Shown: piece by piece, positions 18,754-28,353 of the stretch | How the letters are laid out: each line of letters starts with the position of its first letter | Numbering within the stretch: position 1 is the stretch's first letter | Source of the DNA: Lederbergia citri | Lineage (GTDB): Bacteria; Bacillota; Bacilli; Bacillales; Bacillaceae_C | Assembly (NCBI RefSeq): GCF_018343625.1 | Contig: NZ_JAGYPG010000001.1 | Coordinates: 1,375,411-1,439,410, forward strand | Direction: 5' to 3' | DNA: 64,000 bases | Made by a program: the position numbers and the translations under genes | The notes under the pieces: generated by a model | The model's input: the letters and a program-made list of their open reading frames with translations, nothing else | Database searches by the model: none | Told to the model about the DNA's origin: nothing

Positions 18754-18945
18754 GTGAAAAGAAAACTTAATCAGTACACTTTTCAAAATTGGTTCAGGAA
18801 CTTTAAGGCGGTTTGTAAGCAGTTAATTATTCCTTTTACTATTTTTCAGGCGATCCGTACTTTTATTTTTCCAACCACAATAGATGTATTATTATTAGCT
18901 ATTTTTATTGCTATTTCACTAGCATACCATTATGAGTGGATATAA
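18754..18945 (+). CDS. Small membrane protein of unknown function
   Basis: 63 residues starting at GTG 18754 with a near-perfect ribosome site GAGGAGGT seven bases upstream, which is the main reason to accept it. The N-terminal half is basic (MKRKLNQYTFQNWFRNFKAV), followed by a hydrophobic stretch and a C-terminal membrane segment (TTIDVLLLAIFIAISLAYHY). No family recognised. It lies alone on the plus strand between the valS T-box and ysxE. The downstream hairpin (CCCCTTCCA/TTGGAGGGG, 18950-18974) overlaps the ysxE stop and may terminate both. Confidence 0.7.
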   Translation: MKRKLNQYTFQNWFRNFKAVCKQLIIPFTIFQAIRTFIFPTTIDVLLLAIFIAISLAYHYEWI

Positions 18946-18962
18946 TAAGCCCCTTCCAGAAG

Positions 18963-19994
18963 TTAATTGGAGGGGGGAGTTTGCGGTTCATTTTTCATTC
19001 TTTCTTTTTCCTCTAACTTAACTACAACGTATTCCGTATTTTTCATTCGCCAATACTGATGCTGCAATTGGTTAACAAATTTCATCTCATTTTTTTCTTT
19101 TCCCGTTGAAAAATACCTTTCGGCAACTCTAAAAATGGCACCAGGATGTGCTAAATAGCTTAAAAATAATAACATTTCTTCTTTTTTAAAAGGAAAGTGA
19201 CGAAAGTATGTGTCAAGCCACTCTAAACCTTCATCGAACTTCTTTGGATGAGTACTCAATGTCCGATCTAAAAAGGGCAATAGATCGTGAATCGGAGATG
19301 CCATTTGGGCCTCTTCAAAATTTGTAAAATATCCAGTCCCATTTTCGTCATAAAGAAAATGCTCATTAGATAATTTCCCATGTATAATCACACTTCTAGT
19401 TTTTGTTTCTTCACTCGTAGCTTCTTGCCATTCCTTTAATTTATTTAAAGCGAAGCGTTCCGCCCCGTTAATTTCACGGTAAATGGTGCAAAAAAGAAGC
19501 TGAAAGGGAGACATATACACCGTTCTTTCACTTCGTTCCACAAAGGCCTCCAAGACCTCCTGTTCATTTTCCCATCGTGCTGTTGTTTGCTCGTAATGTT
19601 CTTCTCTCATTTCTTTCGTAACACTTTCTTCACGAACAGATAGGGTGTGGATGCGAGCAAGTTCTCGAAATAATTCTTTATTCTTTTGAAATCTCCCTTC
19701 TCTTTCTTTGTTTTCTAACCAAGGCATCAAATAAAACAAAGAATTCCCTTCTAAAATGGCATATCTTCCATCAAAAGCAGGATAAATTGGAACAATCCTG
19801 TTATAACCACGCTGATATAGATGCTGAACGTAGCGAAGGAAATCAAGACCTTTGTTCGCCTCCATTTGTTTAAAGGCAAATTCCCCTTTATCCGTATAAA
19901 TTTTATAGACACGACCATGCTTTTCAGCATAATTCAAAGATAAACCATAATTGTAAATCAACCTGCTAATGTCCTCATTTGTAAGGCTTGTCAT
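18963..19994 (-). CDS. ysxE: Spore coat protein YsxE (CotS-like kinase fold)
   Basis: 343 residues, member of the CotS/YsxE/YutH group of aminoglycoside phosphotransferase-fold proteins of the spore coat. Visible: N-lobe YKIYTDKGEFAFKQMEANKG with the lysine of strand beta3, and a catalytic-loop counterpart VIIHGKLSNEHFLYDENG in which the usual HGD(L/F)xxxN has become HGKLSNEH, so the catalytic Asp is Lys and catalytic activity is doubtful. Placed 60 bases downstream of spoVID, so co-transcribed in the mother cell as in B. subtilis. Confidence 0.9.
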   Translation of the reverse strand: MTSLTNEDISRLIYNYGLSLNYAEKHGRVYKIYTDKGEFAFKQMEANKGLDFLRYVQHLYQRGYNRIVPIYPAFDGRYAILEGNSLFYLMPWLENKEREGRFQKNKELFRELARIHTLSVREESVTKEMREEHYEQTTARWENEQEVLEAFVERSERTVYMSPFQLLFCTIYREINGAERFALNKLKEWQEATSEETKTRSVIIHGKLSNEHFLYDENGTGYFTNFEEAQMASPIHDLLPFLDRTLSTHPKKFDEGLEWLDTYFRHFPFKKEEMLLFLSYLAHPGAIFRVAERYFSTGKEKNEMKFVNQLQHQYWRMKNTEYVVVKLEEKERMKNEPQTPPSN

Positions 19995-20053
19995 ACGATC
20001 ACCTGCTTAAAAAAGAGGACAAACTGCCGTGCAGGAGTCCTCCTTAAATAAAA

Positions 20054-21172
20054 TTACCGATTATTCTTAAAAGATGGATGGGATTTCGCTGGGATATATA
20101 GTACTTGCCCTTCATAAACTTCATGACTTGCTTCTAACTTATTCGCTCGCAAAATTTGCTGAACACTTACATCGTACTTATCAGCAAGCTGTTGAATCGA
20201 ATCTCCTTGCTGAACTAGCCGTACTCTCATTTTTGTATGGGACTCTTCTTCTTTTCGAGCAAAGAAATCAGCGAAAGACATCGATTTATATTTATCCTTC
20301 TTTTTCTTTACTACTGTCTTTTCCTTGGAACTAGATTCGACACTCGAAGATTCATAAGAAGATTCATAATATTCTGTTGGAGATTCTTCATAGTATTGTT
20401 GAGTAGATTCCTCTTTATTTTCAATTGGAAAAAAATCAAGTGTGCGCTGTGCCAATGTCTCTAATGAGAGTTCCGGTATTTTCGGAATAGTAGGTTGAAA
20501 ATGAACTTTTTCACCGCTTTCAAAACCTTCTTGAGGGAGAATTCTTGCCTCTACTGTAAATGGCTCGTATAACTCATCTTCGTCTTCTTGTTCTTCATCT
20601 TCTTTTGAGGAACGAGCTAATAACTCTACCTCTATAGGACTTTCCTCTTGTAACTCCATTTGTTCTTCATCTTCAATATCAGTATTTTCATTTATCGGGA
20701 TTTCTACTGTATCCTCCCGAAATGAATCATGCATTTCCATTTTTTCTTCATATATTCCATGTACATAAATATCTGCAAAAAGTTTTAATCTGCAGCTTTC
20801 TTCTAATTCATAATCAAACGTATCAATTTCCACTTCCATCTCATCGACATTAACTACTCTTCGTTTTGGAATAGTAATATCGACTGGAAATTGGTGAGAA
20901 AAGCTACTTTCTCCTTCATTACGGATATCTACAGCTTGGATATAGGTTCTTCCGGATACAGGTTTATCATCGAACACACCGCTTTCAAAGCTGTGATTAA
21001 ATTCCCCAGTAAGTTGAAGAGTTCCTTTTAGAACTACATAATCATCTTCATCAATTATTGATATATTAGGATCTAATGAAATTGAAATAAGTTCATCTAC
21101 TTCCTGTCCTTTTTGAAACCAAACTGTTTCTTCCAATGGGAATTTGAGCGATGTTTGTTGGCGTTCAGGCAA
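20054..21172 (-). CDS. spoVID: Spore coat morphogenetic protein SpoVID (LysM)
   Basis: About 372 residues from TTG 21172, chosen because AAAGGAGGA is seven bases upstream and because the family start aligns there (LKFPLEETVWFQKGQEVDEL). The N-terminal beta domain (about 1-130) is followed by a very acidic, repetitive middle (EDEEQ, EESPIE, SSYESSS runs) and a C-terminal LysM domain (RLVQQGDSIQQLADKYDVS ... YEGQVLYIPA). SpoVID encases the forespore and recruits SafA and other coat proteins. Sporulation-specific expression is suggested by the sigma-E-like promoter at 21221-21249. Confidence 0.93.
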   Translation of the reverse strand: MPERQQTSLKFPLEETVWFQKGQEVDELISISLDPNISIIDEDDYVVLKGTLQLTGEFNHSFESGVFDDKPVSGRTYIQAVDIRNEGESSFSHQFPVDITIPKRRVVNVDEMEVEIDTFDYELEESCRLKLFADIYVHGIYEEKMEMHDSFREDTVEIPINENTDIEDEEQMELQEESPIEVELLARSSKEDEEQEDEDELYEPFTVEARILPQEGFESGEKVHFQPTIPKIPELSLETLAQRTLDFFPIENKEESTQQYYEESPTEYYESSYESSSVESSSKEKTVVKKKKDKYKSMSFADFFARKEEESHTKMRVRLVQQGDSIQQLADKYDVSVQQILRANKLEASHEVYEGQVLYIPAKSHPSFKNNR

Positions 21173-21220
21173 GATTGATTCCTCCTTTCTTTTCCAATGC
21201 AAATAATTTCGGTCACTTAC

Positions 21221-21249
21221 AGCCTATGAGGGAAAGTGAACTTTTATGA
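21221..21249 (-). promoter_or_regulatory. Putative sigma-E promoter of spoVID-ysxE
   Basis: Minus strand TCATAAA (-35, 5 of 7 to KMATATT), 14-base spacer, CATAGGCT (-10, 6 of 8 to CATACAMT), about 50 bases before the TTG start. spoVID belongs to the sigma-E regulon in B. subtilis, which supports the assignment; the match itself is moderate. Confidence 0.5.
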
Positions 21250-21275
21250 TTGCTGAGTTAAACTTGTATATTGAT

Positions 21276-21510
21276 TTCCGCTCCAGGCGCTTCGCTTTCC
21301 GCGGGATGGAAAAGCGAAAGGCGCTTGAACAGGGGCGACAAGCAAATGTTCTCCAACCCTGGAAGTTGTTCTTTATTCTTGGGTTGGAGAACATTTGACC
21401 TCGAGCCCCTAGCGCCTGTAGCTAGACAAGGTACGAGGATCCTCCTCGGCGCCATGCGCCTATGGGTCTCCCCTGCCCCTTATTCCTGCAGATTCTCAGC
21501 ACCTTCCGCT
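21276..21510. repeat. GC-rich dispersed repeat with long nested palindrome
   Basis: GC-rich block in the spoVID-hemL gap. The core is a perfect 17-bp inverted repeat CAAATGTTCTCCAACCC (21343-21359) and its complement (21381-21397), nested inside GGCGC...GGGGC / GCCCC...GCGCC arms (about 21320-21417). Flanks contain GGCGCTTCGCTTTCC and GCCTGTAGCTAGACAA, sequence of a type I recall as dispersed in Bacillaceae intergenic regions. There is no T run and no credible protein. Likely a non-autonomous repeat element; it lies between spoVID and hemL. Confidence 0.65.
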
Positions 21511-21561
21511 CCAATCATCGTTTTGGCAAAATCAAAAATGTAATTTAACATAGCAAAAAAA

Positions 21562-21595
21562 ATAGGAATGATGGCGGTGAAGCCATCACTCCTAT
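21562..21595 (-). terminator. Terminator of the hem operon
   Basis: Stem ATAGGA-TGATGGC / GCCATCA-TCCTAT, then TTTTTTTT on the minus strand; six bases after the hemL stop codon. Confidence 0.9.
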
Positions 21596-21600
21596 TATCA

Positions 21601-22890
21601 TTAATTGCTAATCTTATTAAATGTTGTTTTTATTGCTGTAATCGTTTTATCAATATCATCATCAGTATGAGCCGTTGAAAGGAATAATCCTTCAAACTGG
21701 GAAGGTGGTAAAAACACTCCGTTATCCGCCATTTCCTTATAATACCTTGCAAATAAAGTTAAGTCAGACGTTTTTGCAGTCTCATAATTTATTACTTTTT
21801 CGTTCGTGAAGAAAATTCCAATCATGGAGCCAGCACGATTAATCGTATGTGGAATTCCATACATCTCAGCTGCTTCTTTCAATCCCGCTTCTAATTTATC
21901 AGCTTTTCGATTGAAGTTTTCATATGTTTCAGGATTTAATTGGCTGAGAGTCTCATATCCAGCCGTCATGGCAAGAGGATTTCCTGATAAAGTGCCTGCT
22001 TGATAGATTGGTCCACTAGGTGCTATTTTTTCCATAATTTCTGCTTTTCCACCGTATGCTCCAACAGGAAGTCCACCACCAATTACTTTCCCTAAACATG
22101 TTAAGTCAGGTGTGATACCAAAATACCCTTGAGCGCAATTAAATCCTACTCGGAAACCTGTCATGACTTCGTCAAAAATTAATAATGCACCATACTCATT
22201 TGTCACTTCACGGAGACCTTCTAAAAATCCAGGTAGAGGCGGAACAACTCCCATATTGCCCGCTACAGGCTCTACAATAATACAAGCGATGTCTTCTCCA
22301 AATTCTTTAAAGGCATAACGGACGCTTTCCAAATCATTGTAAGGTACCGTAATCGTATTTTTTGCGACACTTTCAGGTACTCCCGGGCTATCAGGTAAAC
22401 CTAGTGTAGCAACTCCAGAACCGGCCTTAATTAAAAGTGAGTCACCGTGACCGTGATAGCATCCTTCAAATTTCAATATTTTATTACGACCTGTGTAGCC
22501 TCTTGCAAGACGCAAGGCACTCATCGTTGCTTCCGTACCAGAGGAAACCATACGGATAATTTCAATAGATGGTACGCGTTCAGTGACTAACTTGGCAAGT
22601 TTATTTTCTATAAGAGTTGGAGCACCAAAGCTCGTACCACTTTCCGCTACTTTTTTTATCGCTTCCACTACTTGATCATTTGCATGACCGAGAATTAATG
22701 GTCCCCAAGATAAGACATAATCAATATAGTCATTGCCATCAATATCGTAAATTCGAGAGCCTTTTCCTCTCTCCATAAAAATCGGGTCCATATTAACCGA
22801 TTTAAAAGCTCGAACAGGACTATTCACCCCACCTGGCATAAGAGTTTTTGCTTCTTTAAAAGCTTGCTTTGATTTCTCATAGGAACGCAT
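21601..22890 (-). CDS. hemL: Glutamate-1-semialdehyde 2,1-aminomutase
   Basis: 429 residues from ATG 22890 (GGTGGAGG eight bases upstream; an upstream start at 22905 overlaps this site and is rejected). PLP enzyme that converts glutamate-1-semialdehyde to 5-aminolevulinate, second step of the C5 haem route. Signatures: [12 protein letters not shown], the gating [20 protein letters not shown] segment, [28 protein letters not shown] (Asp contacting PLP) and PLP-lysine in [19 protein letters not shown]. Last gene of the hem operon, but separated from hemB by 219 bases that include a dispersed repeat. Confidence 0.97.
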   Translation of the reverse strand: MRSYEKSKQAFKEAKTLMPGGVNSPVRAFKSVNMDPIFMERGKGSRIYDIDGNDYIDYVLSWGPLILGHANDQVVEAIKKVAESGTSFGAPTLIENKLAKLVTERVPSIEIIRMVSSGTEATMSALRLARGYTGRNKILKFEGCYHGHGDSLLIKAGSGVATLGLPDSPGVPESVAKNTITVPYNDLESVRYAFKEFGEDIACIIVEPVAGNMGVVPPLPGFLEGLREVTNEYGALLIFDEVMTGFRVGFNCAQGYFGITPDLTCLGKVIGGGLPVGAYGGKAEIMEKIAPSGPIYQAGTLSGNPLAMTAGYETLSQLNPETYENFNRKADKLEAGLKEAAEMYGIPHTINRAGSMIGIFFTNEKVINYETAKTSDLTLFARYYKEMADNGVFLPPSQFEGLFLSTAHTDDDIDKTITAIKTTFNKISN

Positions 22891-22974
22891 CGCTCTAACC
22901 TCCACCTTAATTAGTCCTTTATAAGGAATTTATCTTTTAGGTACTTGTGTATAAATTTATAGGAAGTAGTTCCC

Positions 22975-23109
22975 TTCTAGCTGCAGCGCCTATCGACTAG
23001 CAAACTTCTTGTCCTTCTCCCTACGATAAGTTAACATCGGCTCGTTCCTCGCCGTGTTTCCTTTATCTCAGTCAAAGGACCTGAAGTTTGTACTTCGATG
23101 AACAGGCGC
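22975..23109. repeat. Dispersed repeat between hemB and hemL
   Basis: Block from GCTGCAGCGCCTATCG to GGCGCTTACGCT that ends at the hemB stop codon. Its segment TAGCAAACTTCTTGTCCTT (22998-23016) recurs, inverted and identical over 19 bases, at 61458-61476. The core GGCGCTTACGCT is also close to GGCGCTTGCGCT in the 48.7-49.0 kb block. No coding potential. It sits inside the operon without an evident terminator. Confidence 0.75.
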
Positions 23110-24096
23110 TTACGCTTTAGTTATTTGCAACCATTTAGCTGCATCTTTCGCAAAGTAGGTAATAATGATATCTGCTCCTGCACGTTTTAATCCTGTGAGC
23201 ATTTCCATCGCAACCGCCTCTTCGTCTATCCATCCATTGGCAGCAGCTGCTTTAATCAATGAATATTCACCACTTACGTTATAGGCAACGATTGGAGCAT
23301 TGAAGTTATTTTTCACATCCCTAATGATATCCATATAGGCAAGTGCCGGCTTCACGATGATAAAATCTGCACCTTCCTCCATATCAGACTGAGCTTCTCT
23401 TAAGGCTTCCATTCTGTTGGCAGGATCCATTTGATATGTTTTACGGTCGCCAAATTGTGGAGTACTATTAGCAGCATCTCTAAATGGACCGTAGAAAGCA
23501 GAGGAATATTTAACAGCATAGGACATAATTGGAATATGAACAAAACCTGCTTCATCCAAACCTTGCCTAATGGCTGCAACAAATCCATCCATCATATTAG
23601 AAGGTGCGATAATATCAGCACCTGCTTTCGCTTGGCTAATTGCTGTTTTAACGAGCAACTCTAAACTTTCATCATTTAATACATAGCCGTTTTCTACTAC
23701 TCCACAATGTCCATGATCGGTATATTCACAAAGGCAAGTGTCCGCTACTACAAGTAGTTCAGGATAGTGTTTTTTTACTTCCCTCGTTGCCTCTTGTACG
23801 ATTCCATGGTCATGATAAGCACCAGAACCACAGTCGTCTTTTTCTTTAGGAACACCAAATAAAATAATGGATTTAATACCGAGACTTACAATTTCATCGA
23901 GTTCTTCTTTTAATAGATCCAAAGAAATTTGAAAAACTCCCGGCATTGAAGAAACTTCATTTCTTTCATTTTCCCCTTCTACAATAAAAAGTGGGTAAAT
24001 AAAATCTTCCACGTGTAAATGAGTTTCTCGAACCATTGACCTCATATTTGCGGAATGGCGTAATCTACGGTGGCGTTTAAATTGAACTTTTTCCAT
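23110..24096 (-). CDS. hemB: Delta-aminolevulinic acid dehydratase (porphobilinogen synthase)
   Basis: About 328 residues from ATG 24096, preceded by AAGGGAAG; an upstream ATG at 24114 lies within that site. Condenses two 5-aminolevulinate molecules to porphobilinogen. Motifs: [18 protein letters not shown] start, zinc-binding cysteine cluster [16 protein letters not shown], Schiff-base lysines in [18 protein letters not shown] and [16 protein letters not shown]. It overlaps the hemD end by 20 bases. Confidence 0.97.
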   Translation of the reverse strand: MEKVQFKRHRRLRHSANMRSMVRETHLHVEDFIYPLFIVEGENERNEVSSMPGVFQISLDLLKEELDEIVSLGIKSIILFGVPKEKDDCGSGAYHDHGIVQEATREVKKHYPELLVVADTCLCEYTDHGHCGVVENGYVLNDESLELLVKTAISQAKAGADIIAPSNMMDGFVAAIRQGLDEAGFVHIPIMSYAVKYSSAFYGPFRDAANSTPQFGDRKTYQMDPANRMEALREAQSDMEEGADFIIVKPALAYMDIIRDVKNNFNAPIVAYNVSGEYSLIKAAAANGWIDEEAVAMEMLTGLKRAGADIIITYFAKDAAKWLQITKA

Positions 24097-24904
24097 GGTT
24101 AATCTTCCCTTCATCTACTTGCTTTTTGACATACAAGCATATCTCGTTGAACATATCATCAATTGTAAATTTTTTAGGACAAATATGAGTAATATAACCT
24201 GATTGTTCAATCGCTTTTTTTGTCACAGTGCCAATTGCAGCATACAAAAGCCTCTTTGCATGCCTAGTAAGATGATGCTGATTTACAATTTTCATAAAAT
24301 GATTGAAAGTAGAGGGACTTGTAAAAGCTGCAATATCAAGCAAATCTTCTTCCAACATATGGACTAGCTTATCCGTTTCTTTCGAAGGATAATACGTTTC
24401 ATATACAATCCACTCATCCGCAGTTAATCCTCTTACTCGAAAACTCTCAGCAATAATCGTACTTGCAAGATTTCCTTTAGGAATTAATACTTTTTTTCCG
24501 GTTAATCCTTCGTTAAAAAATTCACGAGCAAAATCTTCCGCAGTATATACATTCGGCATAAAACGAGAAGGAAGTCTGTAACGATATAATGCTTCCCTTG
24601 TTTTTTCCCCGACGACCGCAAATTGAACATTACCATTGTGAAGTTGTTCATCAACTAAACCCTTTATGTGTTGAAAAAAATAATGAACGCCATTTTTACT
24701 CGTGAATATAATCCATTCGTAATGATGTATATTGTTTATAAAATAAGGTGCATTTTGATCATGATGTGCTCGGAAGTCGATGAGAGGAACCATATGAGGC
24801 ACCCCTCCAGATGAAGCAACATCCATACAAAACTTTTCTCCTTGTTCTCCACCACGAGTAATGAGCACATGCTTGCCTTTTAATGGAAGCTCCCTGCTCT
24901 TCAT
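24077..24904 (-). CDS. hemD: Uroporphyrinogen-III synthase
   Basis: 275 residues. Cyclises hydroxymethylbilane with inversion of ring D. The family is poorly conserved, but the two-domain HemD pattern is visible: [15 protein letters not shown] at the start, [17 protein letters not shown] near residue 65, [14 protein letters not shown] near 190 and [14 protein letters not shown] near 225. The start overlaps the hemC stop (ATGA), the end overlaps hemB; operon position confirms the call. Confidence 0.93.
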   Translation of the reverse strand: MKSRELPLKGKHVLITRGGEQGEKFCMDVASSGGVPHMVPLIDFRAHHDQNAPYFINNIHHYEWIIFTSKNGVHYFFQHIKGLVDEQLHNGNVQFAVVGEKTREALYRYRLPSRFMPNVYTAEDFAREFFNEGLTGKKVLIPKGNLASTIIAESFRVRGLTADEWIVYETYYPSKETDKLVHMLEEDLLDIAAFTSPSTFNHFMKIVNQHHLTRHAKRLLYAAIGTVTKKAIEQSGYITHICPKKFTIDDMFNEICLYVKKQVDEGKINHGKSSI

Positions 24905-25833
24905 TTTTCCAATTCATCCCTTACTTGATCAATCAATTTCTTTGCTCCTTGATCAATTAAAAGTTTGGCAGCTTCTTCACCCACTAAACGCGGTTCCCAC
25001 CCTGAAACTGTCTCCTTGTAAACAACCTTTCCATCAGGAGATGCGACAAGGGCGGTTAACTCGATTTGATTATCATCAAGGATTCTGCCGAAGCCTGCAA
25101 TCGGCACTTGGCAGCTTCCTTCCATTTCATGCAAAAAGACCCGTTCTGCTTCTACTGCACGTGCAGTTAGATCAGATGTAAGCTTTGACAGCTGTTCAAG
25201 TAACTCTAAATCATCAGAACGACATTCTATCCCAAGCGCACCTTGTCCGATTGCAGGTAAGCATGTATCCCGCTCTAGAAATTCAGTTACAATATCATCT
25301 GTCCATCCCATACGTGAAAGTCCGGCAGCAGCTAAAATAATGGCATCGTAATCTTCTGTTTCTAATTTATTGATACGTGTTTCAATATTTCCACGGATCC
25401 ATTTTATTTCTAAATCAGGGCGGATGGCTAATAGTTGTGCACTTCTGCGCAAACTGCTCGTACCAACTTTCGCACCTGCTGGAAGATCTTTCAACTTAAC
25501 ATGATTTTTTGAGATCAAAACATCGCGAGGATCTTCTCTATGAGGAATACATCCAATGACAAGACCATCTGGAAGAACTGCAGGCATATCTTTCATGCTA
25601 TGAACCGCCATATCAATTTCCCCATCTAACATCGCCTGTTCTATTTCTTTAACAAAAAGACCTTTTCCTCCTACTTTGGAAAGAGTCACGTCGAGAATCC
25701 GATCTCCTTTTGTTACAATTTCTTTTATTTCAAACTCAAATGGCGCACCAAGCTTTTCCAATTGTTCACGGACCCAATTTGTCTGCGTTAAAGCTAGCTT
25801 GCTTCTTCTTGAACCTATGATAATTTTACGCAT
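24901..25833 (-). CDS. hemC: Hydroxymethylbilane synthase (porphobilinogen deaminase)
   Basis: 310 residues. Polymerises four porphobilinogen units. Signatures: [15 protein letters not shown] at the N-terminus, [63 protein letters not shown], and the dipyrromethane cofactor cysteine in [13 protein letters not shown]. Complete and canonical. Confidence 0.97.
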   Translation of the reverse strand: MRKIIIGSRRSKLALTQTNWVREQLEKLGAPFEFEIKEIVTKGDRILDVTLSKVGGKGLFVKEIEQAMLDGEIDMAVHSMKDMPAVLPDGLVIGCIPHREDPRDVLISKNHVKLKDLPAGAKVGTSSLRRSAQLLAIRPDLEIKWIRGNIETRINKLETEDYDAIILAAAGLSRMGWTDDIVTEFLERDTCLPAIGQGALGIECRSDDLELLEQLSKLTSDLTARAVEAERVFLHEMEGSCQVPIAGFGRILDDNQIELTALVASPDGKVVYKETVSGWEPRLVGEEAAKLLIDQGAKKLIDQVRDELEK

Positions 25834-25858
25834 GAAATGATCTCCTGCCTTTTAATAA

Positions 25859-26689
25859 TTATTCATACCATATATGAAAGTTTGATAATCGACTTATATA
25901 AATAAAATTAATCAATACGATTAGAAATGCAGCTGAATTCCATAATGCAAGCGTTTTTCCAAACACTTCTTTTTTCCTGTGCAAATACAGAACCAAACTA
26001 TAAATCAATAATATAAAAAAGGAACCAATAATTTTAGGATCATACCATTGGAAGAATGAAAGTTTCATAAAAGCCCACTGTAATCCAAGAATGAGGCTTA
26101 AAAGCAGTGTAGGTACTCCAATTAAGTTTAATACATAAGATATTTTCTCTAATTTCGCTAAATCACTCAAGCGCCAAAGACGTTTAATCCATTTTTTTCC
26201 CTTCAGTAATTTATATTGCAGTAAATAAAGTACTGAAAAGACAAAAGATAAAGTAAATGCTCCATAAGACAATATTGCCATTGTAATATGAATAAATAAT
26301 AACTCCGAAATAAGCTGTTCAGCCATAGCAGGCCGTTGTATTGGAGCAAAGGCGTGAATCGCCATTATAGTAAATCCAAGGAGATTCGTAAAAAATACAG
26401 TGAAATCTACCTTTAAAATCCGATGAATTATGAGTGACAGTGTTATGAGTATCCAGGAATAAAAATAAAGTCCTTCAAATAGCGTAAGTACAGGAAATCT
26501 CCCCGTCCTCAACATATATAAACATAAAAAAATTGTTTGAAGGATCCAAACAATCGAAAGAAACAGGAAGGCAAGTCGGTTTGCCTTCCGATTGTGTTCA
26601 AGAAAATCAAAAAAATATAATAAAATGGATAATGCATATATAACGATAACAATTTCAGGCAATCTAACCATCATCAGCTCAATCATCAC
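25859..26689 (-). CDS. hemX: HemX membrane protein (CcsA/CcmC-like)
   Basis: 276 residues with about eight predicted membrane helices, for example IVIVIYALSILLYFFDFL, FLFLSIVWILQTIFLCLYML and LLFIHITMAILSYGAFTLSF. Belongs to the cytochrome c assembly (CcsA/CcmC) superfamily. In B. subtilis HemX lowers the level of HemA protein rather than catalysing a haem step. Between hemA and hemC, spaced 10 and 25 bases. Confidence 0.93.
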   Translation of the reverse strand: MMIELMMVRLPEIVIVIYALSILLYFFDFLEHNRKANRLAFLFLSIVWILQTIFLCLYMLRTGRFPVLTLFEGLYFYSWILITLSLIIHRILKVDFTVFFTNLLGFTIMAIHAFAPIQRPAMAEQLISELLFIHITMAILSYGAFTLSFVFSVLYLLQYKLLKGKKWIKRLWRLSDLAKLEKISYVLNLIGVPTLLLSLILGLQWAFMKLSFFQWYDPKIIGSFFILLIYSLVLYLHRKKEVFGKTLALWNSAAFLIVLINFIYISRLSNFHIWYE

Positions 26690-26699
26690 TCACGTCCTC

Positions 26700-28049
26700 T
26701 TATGATTGGTAAGTAGGAAGCGGGACAGACATTAGATGTTTCTCTTGTTGAGATTTTTTACTTTCTTTTGCTTGTCCACCATTTAGCTCTTCTAAATCAA
26801 AGATTTGTTTAAAAAGGGCAATTTTTTCTGCTGCCTCTGGCTGTCCGGAGAATTCTTTCACCTGTAAAATAGGTTCTTTTAATAGTTGATTAATGATGCT
26901 TTTCGTGTGCTTACTAATAATTTTCCGTTCACGGTCTGTTAAATTAGGTAATTTCCGCTCAATGCTTTCCATCGTATTCATTTGGATAGCATTCGCTTTT
27001 TCTCGAAGTGCAGATATAACCGGAACAACACCAAGTGTATTAACCCACTCATTAAAAGCGTCGATTTCTAATTCAATCATAGCTGAAATCTTTTCAGCCG
27101 CTTTTTTCCTCTCTGCCATATTAGCTTCAACGATTCCTTCTAAATCATCTATATCATATAGGAATGCACTTTCCAAGTCGGAAACGGCTGGATCAATATC
27201 CCTCGGAACGGCGATATCCATTAGAAAAAGAGGACGACCTCTACGAATTTTCTCCATATTGGCTACCATATTTTTATCTATGACATAACCGTTTGCACCA
27301 GTAGAGCTAATGACGATATCTGCTTCTACCATAGCGCATTGAAGTTCGGTAAGCGTTTTGGCCTTTCCAGAGAATTGTTCGGCAAGCGACTGCGCCTTTT
27401 CAAATGTCCTATTCACCACTGTAACTTTAGTGGCACCGTTTGAGTAAAGGTTTTTAATAGCGAGCTCTCCCATTTTTCCAGCACCAATGACAAGTACATG
27501 CTTATCCTTTAAATCCCCAAAAACCTTTTTTGCAAGTTCAACTGCGGCATAACTAACAGAAACGGCATTTGCTCCAATATCCGTTTCCGAGTGAGCACGC
27601 TTTGCCACAGTGATTGCTTGCTTCACTAAATGATTAAAAATAGTGCCTGTAGCGCCTTTATCTTGTGCCATTAAAAAGCTATTTCTTATTTGACCAAGTA
27701 TTTGCGTTTCACCAAGAACCATTGAATTTAATCCACAAGTAACTTTGAAAAGATGCTCTGCGGCTATTTCATGTTCTTTAATATATAAATGGCTCACAAA
27801 TTCCTCTTGATCTAGGTTGAACCATTCTGATAAAAATTGTTTGATATAATAGCGTCCAGTATGCAATTGATCCACTACTGCGTATACTTCCGTACGATTA
27901 CATGTGGAAACAATCACGTTTTCCAATATGCTTTTTTTAGTTCTTAATGTTGCCATGGCAAAAGGCAAGTCTGATTCAGAAAAAGCAAGTCTTTCTCTTA
28001 TCTCAACTGGAGCCGTTTTATAATTTAGTCCTACCAACATGATGTGCAT
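26700..28049 (-). CDS. hemA: Glutamyl-tRNA reductase
   Basis: 449 residues. Reduces glutamyl-tRNA(Glu) to glutamate-1-semialdehyde, the committed step of haem synthesis. Signatures: [17 protein letters not shown], catalytic cysteine region [36 protein letters not shown] domain [18 protein letters not shown] and a dimerisation tail. First gene of hemAXCDBL. Its promoter overlaps a PerR-type box, so peroxide/metal control is expected. Confidence 0.98.
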   Translation of the reverse strand: MHIMLVGLNYKTAPVEIRERLAFSESDLPFAMATLRTKKSILENVIVSTCNRTEVYAVVDQLHTGRYYIKQFLSEWFNLDQEEFVSHLYIKEHEIAAEHLFKVTCGLNSMVLGETQILGQIRNSFLMAQDKGATGTIFNHLVKQAITVAKRAHSETDIGANAVSVSYAAVELAKKVFGDLKDKHVLVIGAGKMGELAIKNLYSNGATKVTVVNRTFEKAQSLAEQFSGKAKTLTELQCAMVEADIVISSTGANGYVIDKNMVANMEKIRRGRPLFLMDIAVPRDIDPAVSDLESAFLYDIDDLEGIVEANMAERKKAAEKISAMIELEIDAFNEWVNTLGVVPVISALREKANAIQMNTMESIERKLPNLTDRERKIISKHTKSIINQLLKEPILQVKEFSGQPEAAEKIALFKQIFDLEELNGGQAKESKKSQQEKHLMSVPLPTYQS

Positions 28050-28089
28050 TTTAAATCTTGCACCTCCAGATTTATTGCTACTATCATCT

Positions 28090-28120
28090 ATTATACCACG
28101 TCAGATTAGAAGAATTCTAA
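28090..28120 (-). promoter_or_regulatory. hemA promoter -10 with overlapping PerR box
   Basis: The palindrome TTAGAAGAATTCTAA (28106-28120) matches the PerR consensus TTAGAATNATTCTAA except at position 7. A TATAAT -10 lies just downstream on the minus strand (28095-28090), so the box covers the -35 region. PerR represses the hemAXCDBL operon in B. subtilis. The rest of the gap up to 28353 shows no clear element. Confidence 0.8.
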
Positions 28121-28353
28121 AAAGATGTGAACAGATCTTGAAACGTGTGTTATATTATAGGTATTCAATCCATATTCGACATATTAGATATATACGTACA
28201 GTCCCACTGGATTTGGGAAGACCAAGAAGTCTGTTCGTCGACTTCTGATTCGCTAGACTGCAAAAATTTAAAATGATAAATAAATGACTTTAAAAAACAT
28301 ACCTTATTTAAGGTATCAAATAGGTAGAAGAATTACAAGTTTACAGGAATGGT

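Noticed and set aside
21258..21543. Frames of 65 and 90 codons on both strands in the spoVID-hemL gap
   Set aside because: They lie entirely within the palindromic repeat and lack ribosome sites.
28180..28260. Possible small repeat or RNA upstream of hemA
   Set aside because: GC-richer with a loose palindrome (AAGTC..GACTT) but no second copy or strong structure seen in the window.
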